Assembly: GCA_023150845.1 (NCBI GenBank)
Contig: JAKLKD010000070.1
Coordinates: 1 to 63,260, forward strand
DNA: 63,260 nt
From: Myxococcota bacterium
Lineage (GTDB): Bacteria; Myxococcota_A; UBA796; CAJQPC01
Direction: 5' to 3'
This document shows positions 1 to 8,753 of the stretch, piece after piece; the first letter of the stretch is position 1; the number at the start of each line of letters is the position of its first letter. The notes under the pieces were generated by a model. The model searched no databases. It was not told the DNA's origin and saw only the letters and a program-made list of their open reading frames with translations. A program made the translations under genes and the position numbers.

Positions 1-211
1 GGGGCGCGGTGGCGCTCTGGATTTGGGCTCCCGTTGGGGGTGTGGGGCGGCTCGCCTGGGCTGGCGTCACGCCCCGGGGCGAGGCGGGGCGTGGTGGCGC
101 TCTGGATTTGGGCTCCCGGTGGGGGTGCGGGGCCGCTCGCCTGGGCTAGCGTCACGCCCCGGGGCGAGGCGGGGCGCGGTGGCGCTCTGGATTTGGGCTC
201 CCGGTGGGGGC
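1..211. repeat. 85-bp GC-rich tandem repeat, 2.5 copies, open at left edge
   Basis: Units begin at 1, 86 and 171, each with GGGGCGYGGTGGCGCTCTGG near its start. The first two are full 85-bp copies differing at a few positions. The third stops after about 40 bp, where the conserved leader of the first lipoprotein module follows. The array begins at the first base of the window, so it probably extends to the left. Related GC-rich units lie in front of the other two modules (25627 onward and about 27965-28010), so the repeat travels with the module. Reading frames crossing it have no stops only because of composition; I treat it as non-coding. Confidence 0.85.
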
Positions 212-224
212 GCGTCCCGACCCG

Positions 225-367
225 GCTGGCGCGGCGCAGAGGTGGGTTTGGCGCCGACGGTTTTTCTTCGCGGCGCGTGGGGTTCACCGCGCACCGGCCC
301 TGGCGCCCGTGGTAGCGTCGCTGCACCTCTTTGGCCCCCACGACCGGGGCGACGGCCTGAGCCTCCG
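225..367 (+). promoter_or_regulatory. Conserved leader of lipoprotein-propeller module 1
   Basis: This leader is nearly identical to those at 26134-26273 and 28019-28156. Shared elements in order are CTGGCGYGGCGCAG, GCGACGGTTTTT or GCCGACGGTTTTT, CGCGGCGCGTG, GGTAGCGTCG, TTGGCCCCCACGA and CCGATG at the start codon. TAGCGT (313-318) fits a -10 hexamer of TAnnnT type, but no convincing -35 lies 16-18 bp upstream. There is no obvious Shine-Dalgarno before the ATG. Conservation over about 140 bp outside the reading frame argues for a shared promoter or structured 5' leader. Confidence 0.6.
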
Positions 368-955
368 ATGACCCGTCTGCTCCTCTCCGCCCTCCTGCTC
401 ACCTCCTGCGCCGCTGAGGTTCCGCCTCGCGCGGACGCTGGCGACCCCCGCGTGCTCCCGGTCGGGGCGACCGCCGCCCTTGACGGCAGCTTCTCCGAGG
501 GTGACAGCCTCTCCTACGCCTGGGCGGTCGCGCCCGAAGGCGCCACGATCCTCGACGCCGAGAGCCCCTTCGCCACCTTCACCGCCACGGCGCCGGGCCT
601 CTACACCCTGACGCTGGAGGTCTGCGACGACGCGGGCCGCTGTGATGTCGCCGAGACCTGGGCGCGGGTGGACGATCCGCCGGGCAACACGCAGCGGATC
701 TCAAGCTGGAGCCCCGGCCTCTTCGGGAGCGCAGAGAGCGGCGCTGGCCTCCCGGGTGGGCTCTCGGACTGGGAGCCTGACGAGGACTGGTGTGAGGAGT
801 GTCGCAGACTCGTGCGCAGCGGCGCGACGACCTGGAACGAGTTCTGCAACAGTATCCCTGAGGATGAGAAAAAAGAGCGAAACCTCTGTCGAGCGGGCAA
901 CAACAAATCTGCGGAGTACCGAGACAACTTCTGCTCGGCGCGCTGCTCGGACTGA
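368..955 (+). CDS. PKD-domain lipoprotein with six-cysteine C-terminal cassette (module 1)
   Basis: The 195-aa product starts with a short lipoprotein signal (MTRLLLSALLLTSC, lipid Cys14), so it should be membrane-anchored outside the cytoplasm. Residues 19-102 resemble one PKD/Ig-like domain (ADAGDPRVLPVGATAALDGS, then GLYTLTLEVCDDAGRCD). A linker follows, then a small domain with cysteines at 142, 145, 160, 174, 189 and 193, fitting C-x2-C-x14-C-x13/16-C-x14-C-x3/4-C with a conserved W..FCN. Paralogues are at 26274 and 28157. The ATG at 368 is chosen because signal peptide and leader are conserved from there; the same frame is open upstream to 23 but reads through repeats. The next gene starts 2 bp after the stop. 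The function of the cysteine cassette is not recognised. Confidence 0.85.
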   Translation: MTRLLLSALLLTSCAAEVPPRADAGDPRVLPVGATAALDGSFSEGDSLSYAWAVAPEGATILDAESPFATFTATAPGLYTLTLEVCDDAGRCDVAETWARVDDPPGNTQRISSWSPGLFGSAESGAGLPGGLSDWEPDEDWCEECRRLVRSGATTWNEFCNSIPEDEKKERNLCRAGNNKSAEYRDNFCSARCSD

Positions 956-957
956 TC

Positions 958-2028
958 ATGCTCACCACGACCCTCACTACACGACGCCTGCGCCGCGCAG
1001 ATGTTGAGCTTCTGACCGCCGATCTGATGCCAAACGGGCTCACGCTGGTGATGGACCGCACGAGCGCGGCCCGCCTGTGCGTTCGTTGGCTCGATGAGTC
1101 GGGGGAGCGCGGCCCGCCGCTCTTGGAGGATGACGACATCTGCGGCGACGCGATGGTCTACGACCCTGAGACCGACCGCCTCGTCGTGGCCCTCAACGGC
1201 CCGCCGCACGTCTTTGAGGGGACGAGCGGCCGTTCTCTGGGCGTGCTTCCGCACCACGACCAACCGACCTATGGGGCCGCCGTGGCCCCCGGCGGCCGGG
1301 TGGTGACCGAGAGCATTGACGGCCAACGTCGGGTGTTTGACCTCCGCACCTTGGTTTGCCTCGCCCGACACTCCACACGAACCTGCCGCGGCTGGTCCAT
1401 CCCGCAGGGTCTGTTGCCCGGCGACCCTGTGCTGACCTGCCGCAGCTACATCCGCGACGGCCAGTGGGGCACCGCCCTCATCAACGCGCAGACCGGGCGC
1501 GACGTGGCCCGGGTGCGCCTGCCCTATGGCGGCGGCCCGGCGTTCTGCAGCGCCGCCCCGCGCCCAAACGCCTTGGAGTGGGTGGGTGTGCTCGCCGAGG
1601 GGGACGACCAGCGCGGGCATGGCCCGGCCCAGCTCCACCACTTCACCCGGGAGGGCGCGCGGCTCATCGACGAGGCGCCCGCGCGCCGGGTCGGCCCCTA
1701 TCAACACAGCCTGCCGGGGATTGTGCGCTTACGATTCATCACGAACGACTGGCTCTACACCGAGGGCGCCCGGCGGCCCCACCAGGCCATCCACCTGCCC
1801 ACCGGCGCCCGCCGGGCCTGCCCCCTGGACGACATCACCTCACCGACCGGCCTGATGATTGACCGCCGCGCCCGCTCGGTGCTGGATCTGGACTCCGGCG
1901 ACACCGCGCCGCTCTACCCCGGCGAGGCCCCCGAGGAGGGTCGCAGCGTGCAGTCCATCTCCGCCGATGGCCAGACCGTCTTGGTGAGCACCCCCGAGGC
2001 CCTGGAGTGGTGGTCGATCATCCGCTGA
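958..2028 (+). CDS. Beta-propeller-like protein of lipoprotein module 1
   Basis: The 356-aa protein has no signal peptide or membrane segment, so it is predicted cytoplasmic. It consists of blade-like strand repeats of WD40/quinoprotein style, such as DRLVVALNGPPHVFEGTSG, GRVVTESIDGQRRVFDLRT and a closing DGQTVLVSTPEALEWWSI. It begins 2 bp after the lipoprotein stop and is almost certainly co-transcribed. Genes of matching length and style follow the other two lipoproteins (26891 and 28701), but these partners have diverged far more than the lipoproteins or leaders. A scaffold, sensor or immunity-like partner is possible; none is demonstrated. No catalytic motif is visible. Confidence 0.75.
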   Translation: MLTTTLTTRRLRRADVELLTADLMPNGLTLVMDRTSAARLCVRWLDESGERGPPLLEDDDICGDAMVYDPETDRLVVALNGPPHVFEGTSGRSLGVLPHHDQPTYGAAVAPGGRVVTESIDGQRRVFDLRTLVCLARHSTRTCRGWSIPQGLLPGDPVLTCRSYIRDGQWGTALINAQTGRDVARVRLPYGGGPAFCSAAPRPNALEWVGVLAEGDDQRGHGPAQLHHFTREGARLIDEAPARRVGPYQHSLPGIVRLRFITNDWLYTEGARRPHQAIHLPTGARRACPLDDITSPTGLMIDRRARSVLDLDSGDTAPLYPGEAPEEGRSVQSISADGQTVLVSTPEALEWWSIIR

Positions 2029-2048
2029 GCGGCGGGCGGCGCGCCCCC

Positions 2049-4940
2049 TCAGCCCGCTCGCTGGGCCCAGGACAGCCAGCCGCGCTTGGGCTCGGCGCCG
2101 GTCTGTACGGCGTGCAGGGCCTCGCGGCCGCGCTGGGCCTCGGCGGCTCGGCCCGCCGCGTCGAACACGGTCAGGCTCTCTTGCAGCCAGCGGCTCGCCT
2201 CCTCGGGGCGGGACCGCGCGGCGGCGAGCAGGCCCAAGGCCCGGCAGGCGAAGGCCAGGGCCTCGGTCTGGCCTTGGCGCTGGGCCTCCTCCCGGGCGGA
2301 CTCGGCCCGGGCGCTCGCCTCGTCGAGCAGGCCCTCCCCGCCGAGCGCCAAGGCGAGCAGGGTGAGGCCCTCGGGCAGCACCGCCCGGGCCCCGGCGCGC
2401 TCGGCCTCCACCACCACGGACTCCAGGCGCTCGATGGCCTCGGGGAGCCGCTCCAGGCCCACCAAGGCCGCCCCGGCGTTGAGGGTCTGGATGAGGCGCA
2501 TGAAGGCCGGGGGATCGTCACCCCAGAGCGCCAAGGAGCGCTCGTACCAGCCCAAGGCCGCCTCGTAGCGCCCCGCGGCGCGCTCCAGCTCGCCGAGATC
2601 GTTCGTGCAGCCCGCGGCGAGCTCGATGAGCGCCCGGTCGTCGTCGTCGCCGACCACGCTCACGCAGCGGCGGTAGGTCGCCTGGGCGAGCGCCTCGTGC
2701 CCGCAGAACTCCTGGCCGATGCCCAGGCGGCGCAGGGCCTCGGCGATGGCCAGGCGGTCGCCGGTCGGCTCGGCCAAGGTGAGGGCCTCCTCGGCGTGGC
2801 GAATGATCTCGGGGCCGTCCCCGGCGAGGTACGCGGCGAAGGCGCGCTCGGAGAGCGCCCGGCTGAGCAGCACCGCCGGGGCCTCCGCCCGCAGCCGGGG
2901 CAACAAGGCGTCGAGGCTCTCCCTCCCCTCGTTGACCCGGCCCTGGCGTAAGAGGAGCCGGGCGCGCTGCAAGGCGAGGCTCGGGGACTGTGTCGGATCG
3001 GCGCGCATCGCCCGGTCGAGGAGCTCGATGGCCTGGCTCGGGGCGCCGACGTGGCTCGCCGAGCGCGCGGCCTCCGCCCACACCCGCGCGGCCTGGGCGG
3101 CCTGACCGGCGCGCTCCAGGTGCCAGGCCAAGGCGTGCTGGGCGCGGGCGCCGCTCACCCGGGCGAGGCGCTCGGCGGCCTGGGCGTGGAGCGCCTGGCG
3201 CTGGGGGCGCAAGAGCGTGCTGTAGATGACCTCCTGCAGCATCGGCCGGGCGAAGCCGAGGCGACCGGCCCGGGCCGGGGCGAGCACCCCCTCGGCGTGG
3301 AGGGCGTCCCAGGCGTCGGGGTCCTCGCCCAGGCAGGCGTCGACGTCCGCGGCGTCAAACTCCTCGCCGAGCACGGCGCAGAGCTCCACCCGGGCCCGCA
3401 GCCCCGGCGCGAGGCGATCGACGCGGGCGGCGAGCAGGGCGTGTAAGGTCGGCGGCAGGGTGCTCTCCGACTGATCAGCCCGGCCCGGGTCAAACGCCCA
3501 GCCCTCCCCGGCCCAGGTGAGCGCGCCCTCGTCCTGCAGGTGGCGGAGCTGCTCCTCGATGAACAGCGGCACGCCGCCCGCGCGCCGGATGAGCCGGGTG
3601 AGCCGCGCCTCGGGCAGCACGGCGTCGCCGTCGAGCAGGCGCTCCACGAGGCGGCGGCTGTCGGCGTCGGAGAGCGGGCTGAGGTGCAGGCCGAGGTGGG
3701 GCACGCCGAGGCGGCTGGCGGCGTGAACGAGGCGCTCCTGGGCGTCGTCCCCGCCCTCGGGGCGGCGAACGAGCACAAACAGCAGCGGCGCGGCGGCGGC
3801 GACGGGCAGCACGGCGTCGAGGAGCTCGACGCTCGCGTGGTCCGCCCAGTGCAGGTCGTCGAGGCTCACCACCGTCGGCCTCAGGCGCGCGGCGAGGCCG
3901 AGCAGCTCCCGCAGGGCGTCTACGGCGGCCTCCCGGCGCGCCCCGGCGTCGAGGGAGTCGTCGGTCTCTTCCCCCAAGAAGAGCCCCAAGGCCGAGATCC
4001 GGGCGCTGGCCCGGGGCGCGCGCTCGTCCAGGCGCTCCAGGCCCTCCACGAGCGCCTCGTCGGCGAGCAGGCTCATGACGACGTCGTGCCAGGGGTGGTA
4101 TGGCAAGGCGCGACCGTAGGAGATGCAGCGCCCGGCGTGTACGCTCCAGTCGCCGTCGCTCAGCCCGTCCCGCAGGAGGCGGCTCTTGCCTACCCCCGCC
4201 GCGCCGAGCACGGTGACGAGACCGCCGCCCCGCGCCTTGAGCCGCTCCGCCGCCTCCCGGAGCGCGTTGAGCTCGACCTCCCGCCCGATGAGCGGCGCCC
4301 GCCGCCCCAGGCCCCGGCTCTCGTCCGACGCCGTGAGCCCGAGCACCCGGAAGCAGTGCACGGGCTCCTCCCGGCCCTTGAGCGGCATCACCCCCCGCGA
4401 CTCCAGCACGGCCCGGCCCCGGAGCCGCGTCGCCGTGGTGAGGTCCACCCAGATCTCCCCGGGCCCGGCCTTGTTGAGCAGGCGCGCGGCGACGTTCACC
4501 CCGTCGCCTAAGGCCGAGTAACGCGCGGCCTCCCCGGCCCCGAGCACCCCGGCGACGACGACGCCGGTGCCGACGGCGGCGTGCACCTGGATCGGCACCC
4601 GCACGCCGAGGCGCGCCGCCAGACGCTCCTCCAGGGCGGGCAGCTCCGCGAGCACGTCCAGCGCGGCGCGCACGGCCCGCTCGGCGTCGTCCTCGTGGGC
4701 GGCGGGGGCGCCGAAGAGCACGAGCGCCGCGTCGCCGATGAACTTGTCGAGGTAGCCGTCGTAGCGGGCCACGGCGGCGTCTACCCGCTCAAAGAGGGCG
4801 TTCAGCAGGTCCGTCACGAGCTCAGGGTCGAGCTGCTCGGAGATGCGCGTGAACCCGCAGACGTCCAGAAAGAGCGCGCTCACCAGCCTGCGCTCCCCGC
4901 GCGAGGGTTGGGCCGCCGTCTTGGCGTTGAAGGCGCTCAT
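2049..4940 (-). CDS. Class III adenylate/guanylate cyclase with AAA ATPase and TPR region
   Basis: The 963-aa protein has an N-terminal class III nucleotide cyclase domain (about 15-205). Metal-binding aspartates are visible in FLDVCGFT (Asp26) and IGDAALVLFG (Asp70), a base-contacting Lys66, and transition-state Asn148 and Arg152 in GDGVNVAARL. Ser141 sits where many bacterial enzymes have Asp or Thr. A P-loop ATPase follows (VLGAAGVGKSR, about residue 258, then SLDDLHWAD), then a long TPR-like helical C-terminus. This cyclase-AAA-TPR order is common in myxobacterial signalling proteins. Start: ATG 4940 has GGGAG nine bases upstream; in-frame ATG 4949 would abut that GGGAG, and the frame is open further upstream without support. 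It converges on the propeller gene ending at 2028. Confidence 0.9.
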   Translation of the reverse strand: MSAFNAKTAAQPSRGERRLVSALFLDVCGFTRISEQLDPELVTDLLNALFERVDAAVARYDGYLDKFIGDAALVLFGAPAAHEDDAERAVRAALDVLAELPALEERLAARLGVRVPIQVHAAVGTGVVVAGVLGAGEAARYSALGDGVNVAARLLNKAGPGEIWVDLTTATRLRGRAVLESRGVMPLKGREEPVHCFRVLGLTASDESRGLGRRAPLIGREVELNALREAAERLKARGGGLVTVLGAAGVGKSRLLRDGLSDGDWSVHAGRCISYGRALPYHPWHDVVMSLLADEALVEGLERLDERAPRASARISALGLFLGEETDDSLDAGARREAAVDALRELLGLAARLRPTVVSLDDLHWADHASVELLDAVLPVAAAAPLLFVLVRRPEGGDDAQERLVHAASRLGVPHLGLHLSPLSDADSRRLVERLLDGDAVLPEARLTRLIRRAGGVPLFIEEQLRHLQDEGALTWAGEGWAFDPGRADQSESTLPPTLHALLAARVDRLAPGLRARVELCAVLGEEFDAADVDACLGEDPDAWDALHAEGVLAPARAGRLGFARPMLQEVIYSTLLRPQRQALHAQAAERLARVSGARAQHALAWHLERAGQAAQAARVWAEAARSASHVGAPSQAIELLDRAMRADPTQSPSLALQRARLLLRQGRVNEGRESLDALLPRLRAEAPAVLLSRALSERAFAAYLAGDGPEIIRHAEEALTLAEPTGDRLAIAEALRRLGIGQEFCGHEALAQATYRRCVSVVGDDDDRALIELAAGCTNDLGELERAAGRYEAALGWYERSLALWGDDPPAFMRLIQTLNAGAALVGLERLPEAIERLESVVVEAERAGARAVLPEGLTLLALALGGEGLLDEASARAESAREEAQRQGQTEALAFACRALGLLAAARSRPEEASRWLQESLTVFDAAGRAAEAQRGREALHAVQTGAEPKRGWLSWAQRAG

Positions 4941-5044
4941 CGTGGGCATCTCCCGATCTTCGCACAGATAGCCCGGCGATCTCGCGGAGGTGCGGCGAGG
5001 TAGGATCGGCGTCTGACGCCGCCTCCGGGGCGGCGGCGGACGGC

Positions 5045-8000
5045 TCAGGCGCGGTGGTTTAAGGCCTCGGAGACCGCCCGCAGGAGCTCGTCGTTGGTGA
5101 AGGGCTTCCGCAAGAAGCGCGCGTCGGGGGAGAGGCGCCGGGCGCTCACCAGCTCGCTCCAGGCGTAGCCGGACATGGTCAGGGTGCGCAGGTCGGGGCG
5201 GGTCTTGGAGATCTCCCGCACGAGCTCGACCCCGTTGGTGCCGGGCATCACGACGTCGGTGAGCAGCAGCTCCACGGGCTCGGAGCGCAGGGCCCTGAGG
5301 GCCTCGTCCCCACGCTGCAGGGCGCGGACCTCGTAGCCGCTGAGCGTCAGCACCTCGGAGATCAGCTCGCACAAGTCGGCGTTGTCCTCGACGACCATCA
5401 CCCGGGCGCCGCGCCCCGGCAGGCTCAGGGTGATCTGGGACTCCCGATGGGGCTGGGTCTGGTCCTCGGCGGCGGGCCACAGCGCCTCGAAGCGGCTGCC
5501 GACGCCGGGGGTGCTCGACACCCGCAGGGCGCCCTGGTGCTGGGAGAGGATGCCGTAAGACGAGGGCAGCCCGAGGCCCGTGCCCCGGCCCACCTCCTTC
5601 GTCGTGAAGAAGGGCTCAAACAGGCGCTCCATCACCTCGGGGCTGATCCCGGTGCCGCTGTCTTGTACGGCCATGACGACATACCGGCCCGGCGCGACGC
5701 TGAGCGCCTGGGCCCCGGCCTCATCGAGGCTGAGGTCTTCGGTCTGCACGTCGAGGCGGCCGCCGTTGGGCATCGCGTCCAGGGCGTTCACCACGAGGTT
5801 CATGAGCACCTGCTCGACCTGGGAGGCGTCGGCGTGGGCCCAGCGTGTGGCCTGGAGGTGGAGCGTGAGGGTGACGTCGGCGGGCACGGTGCCCTGGAGG
5901 AGCGAGGCGTGCTCCTCGATGAGCTCGTTGAGGCCCAAGGGCGCGCGCTGGCTCACCTGCCGCCGCCCGAAGGCGAGGAGCTGGGACACGATCTGCGCGC
6001 TGCGCTCCATCGCCGTGTTCACCCGCTTGAGCTGGCGCAGGATGTTCGGCTGGTCGGGCACCTGGAGGCGGACGAGCTCCAAGGCGCCGATGACGACGCC
6101 GATGAGGTTGTTGAAGTCGTGCGCGAGGCCCCCGGCCATCACCCCGAGGGACTCCAGGCGCTGGGCTTGCTCCAGGCGGGCCTGCTGGCGGCGCTCGGCC
6201 TCCTCGGCCTCTCGCTCGGCGGTGAGGTCACGCATGGTCACGAAGCTGCGCAGGGGGCGGCCCATCTCGACGAAGCCGCTCACCGCGAGCTGAACGAGGC
6301 GGCCGTCTTTGCGCCGGACGCGGCAGTGAACGTCGCTGAAGCGTGGGCCGCGCTCCAAGGCGGCGAAGACCTGCTGCACGATGTGGTCGTAGTCCGAGGG
6401 GTCGACGATCTCGGCGATGGAGCGCTCGCTCAGCTCCTCGGTGGTGAACCCGACCAGCTCCTCAAAGGCCCGGTTCCAGCGGTAGATCTGCGTCGCCTCG
6501 TTGATGACGAGCATCGGCGCCTGGCTCTGGGTGAAGAACATGTCGCGCACCTCAGCGGCGAGGCGCTGGGTGGTGATGTCGGTGAGGAAGCCGTCGATGA
6601 GCAGCTCGCCGGAGCTCGGGTCGCGGCTCACGGTGAAGCTGTCGCGCACCCAGAGGAGGCGCTGGTCGTCGGCGTGGAGCACACGGTACTCCAGAGCACC
6701 TTGCTCCCCGGCCGCGCGCCGGGCGTGGGCCTCGGCCACCCACTCCCGGTCGGCGGGGTCGATAATCGCCGAGAGCGGGGCGCCGATGAGGCTCGACGGG
6801 TCGCGGTTGAGCAGGCGCCGGGCGCCGTCGCTGGCCAAGAGGAAGCACCCGTCGGCGCCGCCCCGGGCGCGGTAGACGAGCCCCGGCAGGTTCCCCAAGA
6901 GCGTGCGGAGCTTCTGCTCACGCTCTCGGGTGGCGCGGTCATAGGCCCGGCGGGCCAAGGCGCGGGCGACGAGCTCGGCTACCTGGCTGAGGAGCTGCAC
7001 GGTGCAGCTCGGGCGCCGGGCGTACCGCGCCTCGTCCCAGTACAGACAGACCGTGCCGATGGTGCGCTCGCCGTTGAACATCGCCGCGGTGAGGCCCCCG
7101 AGGCTCGTGTCGACGTCGATGCCCGGGGGCCAGCCGTGGGGCGGGATCTGGAGGGTCGTCGCGGGGGAGGGGAAGGGGAACACCCCCTCGCAGAACGGGC
7201 CGCGCAGGGGCGCGTCGACGTGCACGGCGTCGCGCCAGACGAGGTCCTCAAGGAGCGCGTCCCCGGCCTCGTTCACCCGCGCCGTGTGGGCCACCCGGGC
7301 CCCGGTGAAGCCGCCGAGGTCCGAGAGCACGCCCAAGATCGCGCCGTCGAGCTCGGCATCGACGCAGCGCGCCAAGGTCGCCGTCGCCCGGGCGGCGAGG
7401 CGCTCGGCGTCCCGGCGCTCCTTGAGCTCGACGGCCTGGGTGAGCAGCACGGAGTCCACCGCCGCGCCCAAGACGTACTCGGCGCCGTCGAGGCTCACCC
7501 GGCGCGCGTGGAGTCGTTTGCGGTCATCGCCGCCGCTCGGGGTGAGCGCGCCGTCGAGGTTGACGTGGCCCCCGGTGCTGCTGCGCAAGAGGCTCAGGAG
7601 GCCGTCCCAGCCGTCGGCGTCGAGGCCGGGGAACATCGTGTGAATCGACGGGGGCCCCGGCTCGGGAGCGCTCCCTTGGTCCAGGGCGCGCCGGGTCGCG
7701 GCGTTGGTGACGACCAGTTCGCCGCGGTCGTTGGCCACCCAGAGGGGCTCGGGCGCGGCGTCGATGAGCATCGAGGCCAAGGCGTAGCCGTGGGAGGCGT
7801 CCTGCTCGTGGGTGATGTCGAGGTCGGCGCAGAGCAGGGTCTTGGGGGTGCCGGGCGCGCCCTCCACCATACGGCCGCGGACGACCCGCCAGCGCCAGCC
7901 ACGCTCGGGGCAGAGCGTGCGGAGCTTGAGGCTGAAGTCGCGGGGGCGCTCAAAGAGGTCGGCGAGGCGTTGGCTGATCCTCCCGAACTCGTCGGGGTGG

Positions 8001-8512
8001 AGCCGCTGGCAGACGGCCTGGATGAGCGTCGGCACGGCGTCCCAGGGGAGGGTCACCGGCCTCTTGCCGAGGATGCTCACCCGCTCGTTGAGCACGACCT
8101 GGATGAGCACGAGGTCGTGGGTCGCGGCGTCGAGGAGCTCCTGGAGCGTCTCAACATCATTCGTGGCGCCGGTCGTCGGGGGCGCGGGCGCCTCGACCGC
8201 GGGCAGGAGCAGGCCAAGGGCCGCCCCGGAGCGCAGGGGCACGAGGCGCAGGCTGAGGCGCTCGTCGACGCGGACCGCGCTCGGCCAGCGCCCGTCGCTG
8301 GGGGCGCAGAGCTTGACGAGCTGCGAGAAGCAGAGGCGCCCCGGCGCGTCGCCTAAGCGCCGCTCGACCGCCGCGCTCACCAGGGCGGGCTGGCCATCGG
8401 GGTGGAAGACGAGCCAGGCCTCGGCGGGGGAGGCGGCCAGGGCGGACATCGCCTCGGTCAAGATCAACGCGTCGAGCGACGGCGCTGACATCGGAGGAGG
8501 GGGCAAGGTCAT
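5045..8512 (-). CDS. Hybrid sensor histidine kinase (PAS/GAF, HisKA, HATPase, REC)
   Basis: This 1155-aa cytoplasmic hybrid kinase has no membrane segment. From the N-terminus there are diverged PAS-like regions (about 25-110 and 245-350), a GAF-like region (370-525), two PAS domains (535-650 and 655-770), and a HisKA domain with His798 in GGLAHDFNNLIG. A HATPase domain follows (VLMNLVVNALDAM, DSGTGI, GTGLGLPSSYG), then a C-terminal receiver with phospho-acceptor Asp in LLLTDVVMPG and the conserved Lys in RKPF. It probably senses a cytoplasmic ligand or redox state and passes phosphate internally to the receiver; the output partner is not adjacent. The start is the ATG at 8512. An alternative ATG lies seven codons downstream; neither has a clear ribosome-binding site. 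Confidence 0.92.
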   Translation of the reverse strand: MTLPPPPMSAPSLDALILTEAMSALAASPAEAWLVFHPDGQPALVSAAVERRLGDAPGRLCFSQLVKLCAPSDGRWPSAVRVDERLSLRLVPLRSGAALGLLLPAVEAPAPPTTGATNDVETLQELLDAATHDLVLIQVVLNERVSILGKRPVTLPWDAVPTLIQAVCQRLHPDEFGRISQRLADLFERPRDFSLKLRTLCPERGWRWRVVRGRMVEGAPGTPKTLLCADLDITHEQDASHGYALASMLIDAAPEPLWVANDRGELVVTNAATRRALDQGSAPEPGPPSIHTMFPGLDADGWDGLLSLLRSSTGGHVNLDGALTPSGGDDRKRLHARRVSLDGAEYVLGAAVDSVLLTQAVELKERRDAERLAARATATLARCVDAELDGAILGVLSDLGGFTGARVAHTARVNEAGDALLEDLVWRDAVHVDAPLRGPFCEGVFPFPSPATTLQIPPHGWPPGIDVDTSLGGLTAAMFNGERTIGTVCLYWDEARYARRPSCTVQLLSQVAELVARALARRAYDRATREREQKLRTLLGNLPGLVYRARGGADGCFLLASDGARRLLNRDPSSLIGAPLSAIIDPADREWVAEAHARRAAGEQGALEYRVLHADDQRLLWVRDSFTVSRDPSSGELLIDGFLTDITTQRLAAEVRDMFFTQSQAPMLVINEATQIYRWNRAFEELVGFTTEELSERSIAEIVDPSDYDHIVQQVFAALERGPRFSDVHCRVRRKDGRLVQLAVSGFVEMGRPLRSFVTMRDLTAEREAEEAERRQQARLEQAQRLESLGVMAGGLAHDFNNLIGVVIGALELVRLQVPDQPNILRQLKRVNTAMERSAQIVSQLLAFGRRQVSQRAPLGLNELIEEHASLLQGTVPADVTLTLHLQATRWAHADASQVEQVLMNLVVNALDAMPNGGRLDVQTEDLSLDEAGAQALSVAPGRYVVMAVQDSGTGISPEVMERLFEPFFTTKEVGRGTGLGLPSSYGILSQHQGALRVSSTPGVGSRFEALWPAAEDQTQPHRESQITLSLPGRGARVMVVEDNADLCELISEVLTLSGYEVRALQRGDEALRALRSEPVELLLTDVVMPGTNGVELVREISKTRPDLRTLTMSGYAWSELVSARRLSPDARFLRKPFTNDELLRAVSEALNHRA

Positions 8513-8753
8513 ATGCGCTGGGGTGGCGGGGGTGCGAGTGGCTCAACGGAGTGTTGCACGGTCGTTCAGCTCTGATCAGCCTGCGAGGAGCGAGTGCAAT
8601 GGGGATGAAAGAGGGATGACGCCGCGAACGGCGTTGAAAAAACCCCATGCGGATCGCATCCTGTTGGAGCTAGGACACCGCCCGATGGATCATGCGGCGC
8701 GGGCGCCCCCGCCTATATTCCCAGCGGATCCCCGAGATCCCCCAGCGCCCCGC
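8513..8753. other. Intergenic spacer with one small hairpin (8619-8634)
   Basis: This 241-bp spacer separates two minus-strand genes. It holds one perfect 6-bp hairpin, ACGCCG-CGAA-CGGCGT (8619-8634), flanked on the + strand by TGAAAAAA. For minus-strand transcripts the U-run comes before the stem, so it is not a normal intrinsic terminator for the upstream gene. No reading frame with a credible start was seen, and no clear promoter for the histidine kinase. Confidence 0.4.

Noticed and set aside
4941-5480. N-terminal extension of the cyclase gene by 180 codons
   Set aside because: It reads through the intergenic region and the 3' end of the kinase gene; the cyclase domain and a placed GGGAG start at 4940.
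5447-8356. 969-codon open frame on the + strand opposite the hybrid kinase
   Set aside because: Antisense shadow: the minus frame encodes clear PAS, HisKA, HATPase and REC motifs, while the + frame gives low-complexity Gly/Ala/Arg protein. Very high GC keeps it open.
8554-8570. Second LexA-like site upstream of the hybrid kinase
   Set aside because: Only the GTTCAG half is good; the other arm (TTGCAC) does not form the CTGAAC palindrome.
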